Below, one piece after another: positions 45,195 to 54,807 of a stretch of DNA of 64,000 nucleotides. How positions within the stretch are numbered: the stretch's first letter is position 1; each line of letters begins with the position of its first letter. The position numbers were made by a program, and so were the translations under genes. The stretch comes from Pelagibacterium limicola (GTDB lineage: Bacteria > Pseudomonadota > Alphaproteobacteria > Rhizobiales > Devosiaceae). The DNA is taken from positions 1-64,000 of the forward strand of contig NZ_JADQDB010000006.1 in assembly GCF_015694405.1 (NCBI RefSeq). The letters are read 5' to 3'. The notes beneath the pieces were generated by a model. That model was not told the DNA's origin. It saw only the letters and a list, made by a program, of their open reading frames with translations, and did no database searches.

Positions 45195-46333
45195 TGGCCG
45201 CCACCGAGCCCCAAATCAACGCGCTTGCCCCTTATAAACGGCTGGTCGTAAAGATCGGTTCGGCGCTGCTCGTAGATACAAAGACCGGAAAACTCCGCGA
45301 GCCCTGGCTTGAATCACTCGCCGCGAGCATCGCAACCCTGAAAGCGCAAGGCCGCGAGGTGGTGATCGTTTCTTCGGGCGCGATCGCGCTCGGACGCCGT
45401 ATCCTTGGGCTTTCCGCCAAGTCCTTGCCGCTCGAACAGAGTCAGGCCGCTGCCAGTGCGGGGCAGATCGCTCTATCCCAGGCCTGGGCCGGCCACCTTG
45501 GCAAGCATGGGATCGTGACGGGGCAGATTCTTCTCACCCCCAATATCACTGAAGAACGACGTTATTTCCTGAACGCGCGCACGACCGTCAATACGCTTTT
45601 GAGCCTTGGCGCCGTGCCCATCATCAACGAGAACGATTCGGTTGCGACCCTGGAAATCCGTTATGGCGATAACGACCGGCTGTCGGCGCGCGTCGCCTCG
45701 ATGATAGAGGCCGATCTTCTGGTGTTACTCTCGGACGTCGATGGACTCTACACGGCTCCACCGGCTCGCGATCCCCTAGCCAAGCATATTCCTTTCGTTG
45801 CCGGCATCACCCCCGACATCGAGGCAATGGCGGGCGGAGCGGCCAGCCATCTTTCGCGCGGCGGCATGACAACCAAGATCGAGGCAGGCAAGATCGCAAC
45901 CCATGCCGGGACCGCCATGATCATCGCCTCTGGCACCGGGCCAGACCCTCTTGGCACGCTCATGAACGGGGGCATTCATACGCTCTTTGCGCCCACCGCC
46001 ACCACAAAGGCCGCACGCAAGCGCTGGATCATGGGCACCCTTGAGGTCGTCGGCCATATAACGATCGATGACGGCGCGGTCCGCGCGCTGGGCACCGGGC
46101 GCTCGCTTCTTCCGATTGGCGTAGTCACGGTAAGTGGCGACTTTGTTCCCGGCGATGCCGTTGCCATTCATGACCTTTCCGGCCGCGAGATCGCCCGCGG
46201 CCTTGCCGGCATGGACCGCGAGACAGCCGAACTGGTCAAAGGCAAGAAGAGCGACGCCATCAAGGAAATGTTCGGCCTCAATACCCGCACCGAGCTCGTC
46301 CATCGCGACAATCTCGTGCTGTTGAAGGCCTGA
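45182..46333 (+). CDS. proB: Glutamate 5-kinase ProB
   Basis: First enzyme of proline synthesis (383 residues). Amino-acid kinase domain: [15 protein letters not shown] near the start, [15 protein letters not shown], the [20 protein letters not shown] stretch, and [11 protein letters not shown]. The C-terminal PUA domain begins near residue 285 ([19 protein letters not shown]). The ATG at 45182 follows GGAG; a second ATG at 45194 overlaps the obgE stop as TGATG. Followed by proA after ten bases. Confidence 0.98.
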   Translation: MDALMAATEPQINALAPYKRLVVKIGSALLVDTKTGKLREPWLESLAASIATLKAQGREVVIVSSGAIALGRRILGLSAKSLPLEQSQAAASAGQIALSQAWAGHLGKHGIVTGQILLTPNITEERRYFLNARTTVNTLLSLGAVPIINENDSVATLEIRYGDNDRLSARVASMIEADLLVLLSDVDGLYTAPPARDPLAKHIPFVAGITPDIEAMAGGAASHLSRGGMTTKIEAGKIATHAGTAMIIASGTGPDPLGTLMNGGIHTLFAPTATTKAARKRWIMGTLEVVGHITIDDGAVRALGTGRSLLPIGVVTVSGDFVPGDAVAIHDLSGREIARGLAGMDRETAELVKGKKSDAIKEMFGLNTRTELVHRDNLVLLKA

Positions 46334-46343
46334 GGAGAAAAAA

Positions 46344-47624
46344 ATGTCAGCAATGTCCAACAGCGACGGTGTCGCCGCCATGATGGCCGAAATCGGCCAA
46401 AAGGCTCGCTCCGCTGCGCGCGTACTGGCGACCGCCCCGGGCGCGCAAAAGGACAAGGCACTCCTCGCCGCGGCCGACGCGATCCTTGCAGGCGAAGACG
46501 CGATCCTTGCCGCCAATGCCAAGGACCTCGAGGCTGCAAGGGCCAACCGCGTTGCCGCATCCTTCATCGACCGATTGACGCTCAATGCCGATCGCATTGC
46601 CGCAATCGCCACGGCCCTGCGTGAAGTCGCCGACCTGCCCGATCCTGTTGGGGTTGAAATCGCCCGCTGGCAGCGCCCCAATGGGCTCGATATCGCTCGT
46701 GTGCGAACACCGTTGGGGGTTATCGGGGTTATCTTCGAAAGCCGCCCCAACGTCACCGCCGATGCTGGAGCCTTGTGCCTGAAGGCAGGAAACGCGGTGA
46801 TCCTGCGTGGCGGCTCGGACAGCTTTTTTTCCTCGCGCGCCATTCACGATGCGCTTGTCGAGGGTCTTTCAGCCGCGGGTCTCCCCGAAGCGGCGATCCA
46901 GATGATTCCCACCACCGACCGCGCCGCTGTTGGCGAAATGCTCCGGGGGCTCGATGGCAGCATCGATGTCATCGTTCCCCGCGGCGGCAAGGCATTGGTC
47001 GCGCGCGTGCAGGAGGAGGCCCGCGTGCCCGTCTTCGCCCATCTCGAAGGTCTCGTGCACATCTACCTCGACAAGAGCGCAGATCTCTCTATGGCCGTCG
47101 ATGTCATCGCCAACGCCAAGATGCGCCGCACTGGCATTTGCGGGGCAGCGGAAACCCTTCTTGTCGATCGCGCGGCGGTCAAAACCCATTTGAAGCCCGT
47201 CCTCGACGCTCTGGCTTCAAGGGGATGCGAAATTCGCGGCGATGCAGAAATCCAGGCAGTCTATGCCGGAGCGGCCACCGCGACCGAGGAGGACTGGCAT
47301 ACCGAATATCTCGACTCCATCATTGCGGTCAAAGTCGTGGACGGGATCGAAGGGGCGATAACCCATATCCAGACCTATTCGTCCAATCACACCGAAGCGG
47401 TGATTGCCGAGGATCCCAAAGTGGTCGAAGCCTTCTTCAACCGCCTCGATTCGGCGATCCTCCTCCATAACGCTTCGACCCAGTTCGCCGACGGCGGCGA
47501 ATTCGGCTTTGGGGGCGAGATCGGCATCGCGACCGGCAAGATGCATGCGCGCGGCCCGGTCGGCGTCGAGCAATTGACGAGCTTTAAATATCTCGTTCGC
47601 GGCACAGGGCAGACCCGTCCTTGA
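46344..47624 (+). CDS. proA: Gamma-glutamyl phosphate reductase ProA
   Basis: Second proline enzyme (426 residues), aldehyde-dehydrogenase fold. It has [38 protein letters not shown]-like segment [11 protein letters not shown] and the catalytic Cys in [17 protein letters not shown]. The C-terminal [24 protein letters not shown] is the family end. Stop overlaps the nadD TTG start. Confidence 0.98.
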   Translation: MSAMSNSDGVAAMMAEIGQKARSAARVLATAPGAQKDKALLAAADAILAGEDAILAANAKDLEAARANRVAASFIDRLTLNADRIAAIATALREVADLPDPVGVEIARWQRPNGLDIARVRTPLGVIGVIFESRPNVTADAGALCLKAGNAVILRGGSDSFFSSRAIHDALVEGLSAAGLPEAAIQMIPTTDRAAVGEMLRGLDGSIDVIVPRGGKALVARVQEEARVPVFAHLEGLVHIYLDKSADLSMAVDVIANAKMRRTGICGAAETLLVDRAAVKTHLKPVLDALASRGCEIRGDAEIQAVYAGAATATEEDWHTEYLDSIIAVKVVDGIEGAITHIQTYSSNHTEAVIAEDPKVVEAFFNRLDSAILLHNASTQFADGGEFGFGGEIGIATGKMHARGPVGVEQLTSFKYLVRGTGQTRP

Positions 47625-48238
47625 GCGCGGCTTTCTTTTCCCGGGATATCGTTTCGCTGCCACCCTCCTCGCCGGGGATGCGCATAGGTCTGTTCGGCGG
47701 CAGCTTCAACCCGCCGCACGAAGGCCACCGCCTTGTGTCGCGCGAATGCCTCAAGCGCCTCGATCTCGACGCTGTCTGGTGGCTGGTGACCCCAGGGAAC
47801 CCGTTAAAGGATCATTCCGATCTTGCCCCGCTCGATGCGCGCGTCCGCGCTGCCCGGGCACTTGTGGCCGGGCCCCGCTGTCACATCACCGGCTTTGAAG
47901 CCGCTCATGGATTTACCTACACCTTTGAAACCCTCTCCCACCTGCAAAAGACCCTTCCAGGGCGCAGATTCGTCTGGATCATGGGTGCCGACAGCCTTGC
48001 TGGCTTTCACCATTGGGAGCGCTGGGACGAGATTTTCTCAATGATGCCGGTTGCCGTCTATGTGCGGCCCGGCTCGACCCGCAAGGCCGCCGTTTCACGC
48101 GCCGCCTCACGTTTCCGCCACGGCCGGATCGATGAGTCGGACGCTCGGCTCCTGGCAACGCTCGATCCGCCCGCTTGGGTGTTTTTGCACGGGCTGATGA
48201 GCACACTGTCCTCATCCCAGCTGCGCAGCCGGAAATAG
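47621..48238 (+). CDS. nadD: Nicotinate-nucleotide adenylyltransferase NadD
   Basis: NAD synthesis enzyme of up to 205 residues. The nucleotidyltransferase motif is [14 protein letters not shown] and the second motif near the end is LSSSQLRSR (the ISSTxIR type). Start is uncertain: a TTG at 47621 overlapping the proA stop gives 205 residues; the ATG at 47678 (MRIGLFGG) gives 186. Both are within the family range. 202 bases of spacer then separate it from rsfS. Confidence 0.95.
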   Translation: MSAAFFSRDIVSLPPSSPGMRIGLFGGSFNPPHEGHRLVSRECLKRLDLDAVWWLVTPGNPLKDHSDLAPLDARVRAARALVAGPRCHITGFEAAHGFTYTFETLSHLQKTLPGRRFVWIMGADSLAGFHHWERWDEIFSMMPVAVYVRPGSTRKAAVSRAASRFRHGRIDESDARLLATLDPPAWVFLHGLMSTLSSSQLRSRK

Positions 48239-48440
48239 GGCGCCGTTCCTGACATTTGGTTACCGTCTCATTAACGACATTAAGTCATGATGACATTGTC
48301 GGTGTGCGCCGTCTTGGCAAACCCCTTGACGATGCGCATATTGGACGTTCCGGTGTGGTTTGCGCCGGATCCACAACGAAAGGAAAAAGTGCAACCCTGA
48401 TGACCCACGGACACCTTCTCCAGGCGGAGGTCGCCCCTTA

Positions 48441-48833
48441 ATGGCTCTCACGCCCATCAAGACCGCATCAAACGATGCATCCCCCAAGACCCTGCCGCAG
48501 CAGCCCCTTCTCGATCTGATCCTCGCTTGCCTCGAGGATACCAAGGCCGAAGACACCCTCGCCATAGACGTTACGGGAAAATCCAGCTTGACCGACCACA
48601 TGGTCGTAACCTCGGGCCGGTCGAACCGCCATGTCGGCGCCATTGCCGACCAGCTCGTCAAGGCGTTGCGGGAAAACGGTTATGCCAAGCCCCGCATCGA
48701 AGGGCTGCCGACGGCGGATTGGGTTCTGGTCGATGCTGACGATGTGATCGTGCACGTCTTCCGGCCCGAAGTTCGCGAGTTCTACAACATCGAGAAGATG
48801 TGGGCTGCGGATTTCAAGGCCGACGCACACTGA
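48441..48833 (+). CDS. rsfS: Ribosomal silencing factor RsfS
   Basis: Protein of 130 residues (Iojap/RsfS family) that binds L14 and blocks subunit joining in starvation. It has KAEDTLAIDVTGKSSLTDHMVVTSGRSNRHVGAIAD and DWVLVDADDVIVHVFRPEVREFYNIEKMW, the family hallmarks. ATG 48441 was chosen because GGAGG lies ten bases upstream; the upstream open frame lacks family similarity. The preceding spacer holds a 37-residue chance-like frame (48287-48400). Confidence 0.96.
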   Translation: MALTPIKTASNDASPKTLPQQPLLDLILACLEDTKAEDTLAIDVTGKSSLTDHMVVTSGRSNRHVGAIADQLVKALRENGYAKPRIEGLPTADWVLVDADDVIVHVFRPEVREFYNIEKMWAADFKADAH

Positions 48834-48851
48834 CCGTCTGACGGATAGTCG

Positions 48852-49337
48852 ATGCGCATTATGCTTGTTGTCGTCGGGCGCATGAAGGATGGGCCCGAAA
48901 GGGTGCTGGCCGCGCGCTATCTCGAGCGCGCAGCAATCGGGGGCAAGCCTCTCGGCCTCGCCGGTCCGGTTCTATCCGAATTGCCCGAATCGCGCAGCCG
49001 CAGCGCCGATGCACGCAAGCGCGAGGAAGCCAGGTCCATTCTCTCGGCCATCCCTGAAAAAGCCGTCATCGTCGCGCTCGATGAACGCGGAACGACCCTC
49101 GCAAGCGAACCCTTCGCTGCCAGACTTGCCCAATGGCGCGATGAAAACCGGCCCGCCCTCGCGCTCGTTATCGGCGGACCTGATGGACTCGATGACGAGG
49201 TAAGGTCCCGCGCCGATCTTGTTCTCTCCTTTTCACCCATGACATGGCCTCATCAGATCGTTCGCATCCTTACCGCCGAGCAGCTTTACCGGGCCACCAC
49301 AATTTTATCCGGACATCCCTATCATCGTGGCGATTGA
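48852..49337 (+). CDS. rlmH: 23S rRNA pseudouridine-1915 methyltransferase RlmH
   Basis: SPOUT-class methyltransferase (161 residues). The knot has VIGGPDGLDDEV and LSFSPMTWPHQIVRILTAEQLYRA, and the C-terminal GHPYHR is the family signature. It follows rsfS by 18 bases and its stop overlaps the envC start. Confidence 0.97.
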   Translation: MRIMLVVVGRMKDGPERVLAARYLERAAIGGKPLGLAGPVLSELPESRSRSADARKREEARSILSAIPEKAVIVALDERGTTLASEPFAARLAQWRDENRPALALVIGGPDGLDDEVRSRADLVLSFSPMTWPHQIVRILTAEQLYRATTILSGHPYHRGD

Positions 49338-50730
49338 GCCCCGAATCCCTGATAAAGTCCGGCCCGTGATTCGGCGTGCTTTTGCATTTCTGCGACCCCC
49401 CGCTCTCCTTCCGGTCTTAATACTGGCGGGATCGCTTCATTCTGCCCCCTTGGGCGCGCAGGAGAGCGAGCCGGACCCCGTCGACCTCGATACCATCCCC
49501 CATGCCGAATTGGAGCCGACCGCCGAGGAGGCCAGCGACGATCTCGCGCGGCTGGCCGACCGGATGCGGCTCACCGACGAGCGCATTGCCCAGATCCGTG
49601 CCGAAATCGAGGCGCTCGATGGTGACGCAAGCCGCCTTGCGGCCGAACTCGTTGCCACCGGCCAGCGCGTCGACCTCGCAGGTGAGGATATAAGGCTGAT
49701 TGAGGAACGGCTTGAAGAGCTCTTTGCTTCCGAGCGTTCGATCCGCCACAGGCTCGACGGGCATGACCGCTCGATTTCCAACCTCCTCGCTTCGCTCCAG
49801 CGCATCTCGGCCAGCCCGCCTCCGGCCCTGATCGTTGATCCCTCCGACGCCCTGGGATCGGCGCGAGCTGCTCTCTTGTTGAGCGCTGTTCTTCCCCAGC
49901 TTCAGGAACGCGCCCGGACGGTCACCGACAGTCTCAATGCTCTGGTGGAAATCAAACAAACCGCCCTTGCCGAGGCCGAACACCTCAACGCCAACCTTGA
50001 AACCCTGAATGCCGAGCGGCTGCGTATCGCCACGGTCATCGAAGCGCGCAAGCAGGGGCTGGAGTGGTTGACCGAGGATCTCCTCGTAGAAGAAGCGGGC
50101 GCGCTGGCCCTTGCCGACCGAGCGACCTCTCTCGAACAATTGATCGCCGGGCTCGAGGCCCGCATCGCAGCGGTTACCGCAGCGGGAGATGCCCGCACCG
50201 CGGCTGCGAGCGGATCGAGCGTTCCGGTTCTCGACCGCGAAGTCCTTGAGGTCGCCTTTGCCGACCAGACCCGCACCGAGCCGGCTGTCCCCATTGAATC
50301 TGCAAGGGGTTTCCTCACGCAGCCTGCCGTTGGCGACCTCGTCGAGAACTTCGGGGCGGCCGACGGTTTCGGAGGCACCGCGCAAGGCGTCAGCCTTGCT
50401 ACCGCCACCGGGGCTCCGGTTCTCGCCCCCGCCGATGGCTGGATCGCCTATGCAGGACCTGTCCTCAATTACGGCCAAATCGTCGTTATCAATGCCGGCC
50501 TCGATTATCTGATCGTCCTGGCCGGCCTCGAAACGGTCGAGGCCACGGTCGGCGAATTCATCCAGATGGGTACGCCGGTGGGTAGAATGGGCGATGCGGC
50601 CCGGCAGAGCGGCCCCACTGGCGTTGACGGGCCAACGCTGTATGTTGAAATGCGCGAGGGCGGCATTCCCATCAACCCGCTGGAGTGGTGGATGGTCACC
50701 CCCCAGGAACAGGAAAGTGGAACAAGTTGA
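49327..50730 (+). CDS. envC: Murein hydrolase activator EnvC-like, degenerate LytM domain
   Basis: Periplasmic cell-division protein (467 residues): signal helix (FLRPPALLPVLILAGSLHS), two long coiled-coil stretches (about 55-150 and 180-290, rich in Glu, Arg, Leu and Ala) and a C-terminal M23/LytM domain. The metal ligands of active M23 enzymes are absent: the first His and Asp positions read AQGVSLA, and the HxH near the end reads TLYVEMRE. So it should activate amidases and not cut peptidoglycan itself, as known for EnvC/NlpD proteins. It starts with GTG at 49327 within rlmH. Its stop overlaps ctpA as TGATG. Confidence 0.88.
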   Translation: MAIEPRIPDKVRPVIRRAFAFLRPPALLPVLILAGSLHSAPLGAQESEPDPVDLDTIPHAELEPTAEEASDDLARLADRMRLTDERIAQIRAEIEALDGDASRLAAELVATGQRVDLAGEDIRLIEERLEELFASERSIRHRLDGHDRSISNLLASLQRISASPPPALIVDPSDALGSARAALLLSAVLPQLQERARTVTDSLNALVEIKQTALAEAEHLNANLETLNAERLRIATVIEARKQGLEWLTEDLLVEEAGALALADRATSLEQLIAGLEARIAAVTAAGDARTAAASGSSVPVLDREVLEVAFADQTRTEPAVPIESARGFLTQPAVGDLVENFGAADGFGGTAQGVSLATATGAPVLAPADGWIAYAGPVLNYGQIVVINAGLDYLIVLAGLETVEATVGEFIQMGTPVGRMGDAARQSGPTGVDGPTLYVEMREGGIPINPLEWWMVTPQEQESGTS

Positions 50731-52127
50731 TGACGGTATCTTCGACAACGGCGGCGGGTCGGAAAAACAAGAGCGCGCCTATTTGGGTGCGGTTCGCCTT
50801 CGGCGTCATGGCGGTGTTGGCCCTGAGTCTGCCAGGAACCGTTGCCGCCCAATCGGACAATGAGGAAGAGCTCTACCGCCAGCTCGAGCTTTTCGGGTTC
50901 GTCTTTGACCGCATCCGCGAGGAATACATCGAGGCGCCTGACGATATCGAGCTTATCCGAGCAGCGATCCAGGGCATGTTGACCTCGCTCGACCCCCACT
51001 CGGCCTATCTCAGCCCCGAGAGCTTTGCCGATGTCCGGGAAGATACATCAGGAACCTTCGGCGGCCTCGGCATCGAAGTGACGATGGAAGACGGACTCGT
51101 CAAGGTCGTCTCGCCTTATGACGACAGTCCCGCCTCGCGCGGCGGAATCCTCGCCAACGACCTGATCGTGGAAATCGACGGGCAACAGGTGATGGGCATG
51201 ACACTTGACGAAGCGGTGAGCAAGATGCGCGGGCAGGTCGGCACCGATGTCGACCTTGTCATCGCCCGCGAGAACGCCGACAGGCCGATTGAAGTCACCC
51301 TGACGCGCGACATTATTGCCATCTCGGCAGTGCGCTGGAGCTATGAACGCGAGATTCCGATCATTCGCCTTGCCCGCTTTTCAGGCCAGGCCTATGCGGG
51401 ACTGGAGCGTGCGCTGCGCGAAATCATGGACGCCGAGGACGGTCCGCCTCCAGGCATCATCCTGGACTTGCGAAACAACCCTGGCGGGCTCGTGGACCAG
51501 GCCCAGTTCGTCGCCGATGCCTTCCTCTCGCAAGGGGCCATCGTTCTGACCCGCGGCCGCCTGCCCAACCAGAGCGCCCGATACGATGCGGCAGCCGACG
51601 ACATCGACAGCCTCATTACCGATATTCCGGTCATCGTGCTTATCAACGGCGGCACGGCGTCGGCGGCCGAAATCGTTGCCGGCGCGCTACAGGATCATGG
51701 CCGAGCCACGCTCGTGGGGACGCGCTCCTTCGGCAAGGGCTCGGTGCAGTCGATCATTCCGCTCGGCTTTGACGGGGCGATGCGGTTGACGACCGCGCGC
51801 TACTATACCCCCGCCAACCGGTCCATCCAGGCGCTAGGCATCACACCCGACATCCAGGTGCTACAGGATGTGCCCGAGGAGTTCCGGGGCCGCGACGAGA
51901 TCATTGGCGAAGCCGGACTTGCCGGGCATATTTCGGGAGAAGAGGAAGAGGAAGCGACCGTGGGGTCGTCGGTTTATGTGCCGGCAGACCGCGAAGCGGA
52001 CAATCAGATGCAATATGCCATCGATCTGATCCTGGGGACCGAATCCCATGACGCCTTTCCGCCCGATCCCGCCGCCATCGTAGCCAACATGCGCTCGCCG
52101 AACGGGGCGGCAAGTACGTCCAACTAG
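50730..52127 (+). CDS. ctpA: Carboxyl-terminal processing peptidase CtpA (S41)
   Basis: Periplasmic Ser-Lys protease (465 residues): signal peptide (ending GTVAAQ), a PDZ domain with SGTFGGLGIEVTMEDGLVKVVSPYDDSPASRGGILANDLI, and a C-terminal S41 domain. The catalytic Ser is in NGGTASAAEIV and Lys in TRSFGKGSVQ. ATG 50730 overlaps the envC stop (TGATG). Such proteases trim cell-wall hydrolases or lipoproteins, which fits the envC neighbour. Confidence 0.95.
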   Translation: MTVSSTTAAGRKNKSAPIWVRFAFGVMAVLALSLPGTVAAQSDNEEELYRQLELFGFVFDRIREEYIEAPDDIELIRAAIQGMLTSLDPHSAYLSPESFADVREDTSGTFGGLGIEVTMEDGLVKVVSPYDDSPASRGGILANDLIVEIDGQQVMGMTLDEAVSKMRGQVGTDVDLVIARENADRPIEVTLTRDIIAISAVRWSYEREIPIIRLARFSGQAYAGLERALREIMDAEDGPPPGIILDLRNNPGGLVDQAQFVADAFLSQGAIVLTRGRLPNQSARYDAAADDIDSLITDIPVIVLINGGTASAAEIVAGALQDHGRATLVGTRSFGKGSVQSIIPLGFDGAMRLTTARYYTPANRSIQALGITPDIQVLQDVPEEFRGRDEIIGEAGLAGHISGEEEEEATVGSSVYVPADREADNQMQYAIDLILGTESHDAFPPDPAAIVANMRSPNGAASTSN

Positions 52128-52181
52128 GGCATTTTAATGCGAGTTTTCCTGGTGAGGAAGGCCGGACCTGAATAGTTAAAG

Positions 52182-52217
52182 CGCCCGCTCCGATCCAATC
52201 GCAGCGGGCGTTTTTTT
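52182..52217 (+). terminator. Rho-independent terminator after ctpA
   Basis: The arms CGCCCGCT (52182-52189) and AGCGGGCG (52203-52210) form an 8-bp stem with a 13-base loop, followed by seven T. The loop is long but the pattern is clear. It lies 55 bases after the ctpA stop. Confidence 0.85.
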
Positions 52218-52337
52218 GAGGCGGATTCCCCGCACCGAGAAAATCGAATAGCGTTGAACTGGTCTTCCGGGCGTGATTCGGCCCCCCTGCCCGGGAGCGC
52301 AATGCGGCCACATATGCGGGGGCGGAACCGGATCGGC

Positions 52338-53513
52338 ATGACCGACGAGTTGAGCGCACCCTTGGGCAGGAAGCGGCGCAAGGGCCCTATGCCCGGCCGC
52401 AAGCTTGGCTTGGCCCAGTGGCCATGGGCCCGAATTGGCGCAGGAACTCTGTTTCTCGGGGTGGCCGGCATCGTTTTGTGGATTGCCCTGGTCAACGATC
52501 CCTCCGGCGGACGGCCGGTGGTCGAAGTGCCCGTAACGACGGCGACCGAGCCAAATCGTGTCGAGATTGAAGTAGGGCGCGAAATCCCGCCGGACGCGGT
52601 CGACATCCCCGCAACAGGACCGGGGCCCTCTTTCATATCGCTTGGGGAAAACGGTGAGGGCGTTGCGGCGATCGAACGCAATATTGCTCAGATCACCGCT
52701 CATGGCGCCTTGCCGCAGCTTGTCGAGGAAACGCGGCACGGCCCCTTGCCCCGCATTGGCAGCGACGGCCTAAAGCCCCATACCGCCTATGCCCGCCCGG
52801 CCATCACGCCCGAGGCGGCCGGCGGGCGCAAGCTGATCGCCGTCGTTGTTACCGGCTTGGGTCTCAATCCGACAACGACTCGCCAAGCCATCGATTCACT
52901 CCCCGGAGCGGTGACACTCGCTTTCGCACCCTATGGCAACAATCTCCCCGAACTTGCCCAGTCAGCGCGCGGCGCGGGACACGAGATCATGTTGGAATTG
53001 CCGCTTGAGCCCTTCGACTATCCCCAGAACGATCCCGGCCCGCATACCCTTCTTGCCGACCAGCCCGCACGGGACAATCTCGAAAAGCTGTACTGGATCT
53101 TGACGCGCATGGGGGGCTATGTCGGTGTCCTCAATCATATGGGCGCGCGGTTTACTGCCTCGGCCGCCGATTTTTCACCCATTATGGAGGAACTGGGCAT
53201 ACGCGGACTGGCCTATCTCGACGATGGCTCGTCCAACCGCTCGGTTGCCCCGCAGCTGGCGCGCGCCAATGAAGTTCCCTTCGCCCGCGCCGATACAACG
53301 CTCGATGCCAACCCCTCCCGCAATGTCATCCTGTCTTCGCTTGCTGCGCTGGAAGCGCGTGCCGCCGAGCGTGGCTGGGCGATCGGCACAATTTCTGCGT
53401 TGCCGGTCTCGATCCGCACGCTTGCCGAATGGTCCACGGGGCTCGACGAGAACACCTATCTCCTCGTTCCGGTGAGCGCGCTCTTGACCGACCGGCTCAC
53501 GGCAGCGCAGTAA
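52338..53513 (+). CDS. Divergent polysaccharide deacetylase-like protein (DUF610 type)
   Basis: Protein of 391 residues. A cytoplasmic basic N terminus (GRKRRKGPMPGRK) and one membrane helix (about 38-58) precede a periplasmic domain with the divergent-polysaccharide-deacetylase motifs: KLIAVVVTGLGLNPTTTRQAID, VTLAFAPYGNNL, GHEIMLELPLEPFDYPQNDPGPHTLL, GVLNHMGARFT and RGLAYLDDGS. This family usually sits next to envC and ctpA, as here. Probable cell-wall role; not shown to be catalytic. ATG 52338 is the family start. Confidence 0.9.
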   Translation: MTDELSAPLGRKRRKGPMPGRKLGLAQWPWARIGAGTLFLGVAGIVLWIALVNDPSGGRPVVEVPVTTATEPNRVEIEVGREIPPDAVDIPATGPGPSFISLGENGEGVAAIERNIAQITAHGALPQLVEETRHGPLPRIGSDGLKPHTAYARPAITPEAAGGRKLIAVVVTGLGLNPTTTRQAIDSLPGAVTLAFAPYGNNLPELAQSARGAGHEIMLELPLEPFDYPQNDPGPHTLLADQPARDNLEKLYWILTRMGGYVGVLNHMGARFTASAADFSPIMEELGIRGLAYLDDGSSNRSVAPQLARANEVPFARADTTLDANPSRNVILSSLAALEARAAERGWAIGTISALPVSIRTLAEWSTGLDENTYLLVPVSALLTDRLTAAQ

Positions 53514-53542
53514 GAGCCATCACTCCTTGAAGCGCCAATACA

Positions 53543-54088
53543 ATGACCGACAAGCAAACCCTCCGCGACGCCCTTCCCTATCGCGACTGCGTCGGCATCG
53601 CGCTCTTCAACAGAGAGGGAAAGGTGTTCATTGCCCGTCGAATCTTCACGCCAGGGCCGGACACATCCGAGGTTTCACAGCCATGGCAGATGCCCCAGGG
53701 GGGCATCGATCCAGGTGAGGACCCGCTGGCCGCAGCGCATCGCGAGCTCTTCGAGGAAACCTCGGTCCGCTCGGTCAAGCTTCTGGGTGCGATAAAGGAT
53801 TGGATCTATTACGACCTGCCCGACGAAGTTTTGGGCATAGCCCTCAAAGGCAAGTTTCGTGGCCAGCGCCAGAAGTGGTTTGCCTTTGTCCTCTCCGGGG
53901 ATGAAAGCGAGATCGATCTCGACGCACCCGGCGCAGGCGCGCTCGATCCCGAATTCGATGCCTGGCGCTGGGAGGACTTTTTCCGTGTGCACGACATCAT
54001 CGTGCCCTTCAAGCGCCCGGCCTATATTGAGGTGCAAAAGGCCTTCGCCCACATCCCCGGACAGTTCTCAGCCGGCACAAGATCATGA
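53543..54088 (+). CDS. rppH: RNA pyrophosphohydrolase RppH (Nudix)
   Basis: Nudix hydrolase (181 residues) that removes pyrophosphate from 5'-triphosphate RNA and starts mRNA decay. The Nudix box is GGIDPGEDPLAAAHRELFEETSV (GX5EX7REUXEE), preceded by WQMPQGG; the sequence KGKFRGQRQKWF is the family RNA-binding segment. ATG 53543 is the usual start. It overlaps the racemase start by four bases. Confidence 0.96.
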   Translation: MTDKQTLRDALPYRDCVGIALFNREGKVFIARRIFTPGPDTSEVSQPWQMPQGGIDPGEDPLAAAHRELFEETSVRSVKLLGAIKDWIYYDLPDEVLGIALKGKFRGQRQKWFAFVLSGDESEIDLDAPGAGALDPEFDAWRWEDFFRVHDIIVPFKRPAYIEVQKAFAHIPGQFSAGTRS

Positions 54089-54771
54089 AGACGATCGGTA
54101 TCATCGGTGGGATGAGCTGGGAGTCGACCGCGCATTATTTCGCCGCGATCAACCGGGAAACGGCGCGCCTCAAGGGCGGGCTGCATTCGGCGCCCATCCT
54201 GCTTCAAGCGCTTGACTTCGCTCCCATCGCGCAAATGCAGTCGCAGGGCGCATGGGAAGAGGCGGGATTCCTTCTTGCGCAAAGTGCCAGAACGCTTGAA
54301 ACGGCTGGCGCCCAGATCGTCATTCTTGCAACCAACACAATGCACATCGCCGCCGGTGCGATAGAAACTGCAATTTCATGCCCGTTCCTGCACATCGCCG
54401 ATCCCACCGCCGACGCGCTGCTGGCCGATGGCGCGGAGACCGTCGGACTCCTCGGCACACGCTTCACGATGGAGATGGATTTCTACAAGGACCGGCTGCG
54501 GGAGCGCGGGCTCGACCCACTTGTCCCTGACGTCGATCATACCAATCTCAACGCCATCATCTATGAAGAACTCTGCCGCGGGATCGTCTCGGACGCCTCG
54601 CGCGCGATCTATGTGCGCGCCATCGAGCGACTCGCTGCCAGAGGCGCCCAGGCCGTGATCCTGGGCTGCACCGAAATCGGCATGCTTATAGGCGACGACG
54701 ACAGCCCGCTGCCGGTTTACGACACCACGAGCCTCCACGCCAAGGCTGCTGTCGCGGCGGCCCTGGCATAA
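54085..54771 (+). CDS. Aspartate/glutamate racemase family protein (YgeA-like)
   Basis: Racemase of 228 residues. It starts TIGIIGGMSWESTAHYFAAIN. The two active-site positions are Thr83 in ATNTMH and Cys195 in GCTEIG, the same Thr/Cys pair that is known for the broad-specificity E. coli enzyme YgeA, not the Cys/Cys pair of ordinary aspartate racemase. So racemisation of several amino acids is possible. The ATG overlaps the rppH stop by four bases. Confidence 0.9.
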   Translation: MKTIGIIGGMSWESTAHYFAAINRETARLKGGLHSAPILLQALDFAPIAQMQSQGAWEEAGFLLAQSARTLETAGAQIVILATNTMHIAAGAIETAISCPFLHIADPTADALLADGAETVGLLGTRFTMEMDFYKDRLRERGLDPLVPDVDHTNLNAIIYEELCRGIVSDASRAIYVRAIERLAARGAQAVILGCTEIGMLIGDDDSPLPVYDTTSLHAKAAVAAALA

Positions 54772-54796
54772 AGGGCGTCTAAAAAAGACGCCCTTT
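54771..54796. terminator. Bidirectional terminator between racemase and chemoreceptor gene
   Basis: A stem AAGGGCGTCT/AGACGCCCTT with a short A-rich loop stands between convergent genes. The left arm has A before it and the right arm T after it, so it can stop transcription from either side. Confidence 0.85.
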
Positions 54797-54807
54797 CACG
54801 GCCAAGG

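Noticed and set aside
48287-48400. 37-residue frame between nadD and rsfS
   Set aside because: No ribosome binding site of quality, no similarity recognised, and the spacer is expected to hold the rsfS promoter.
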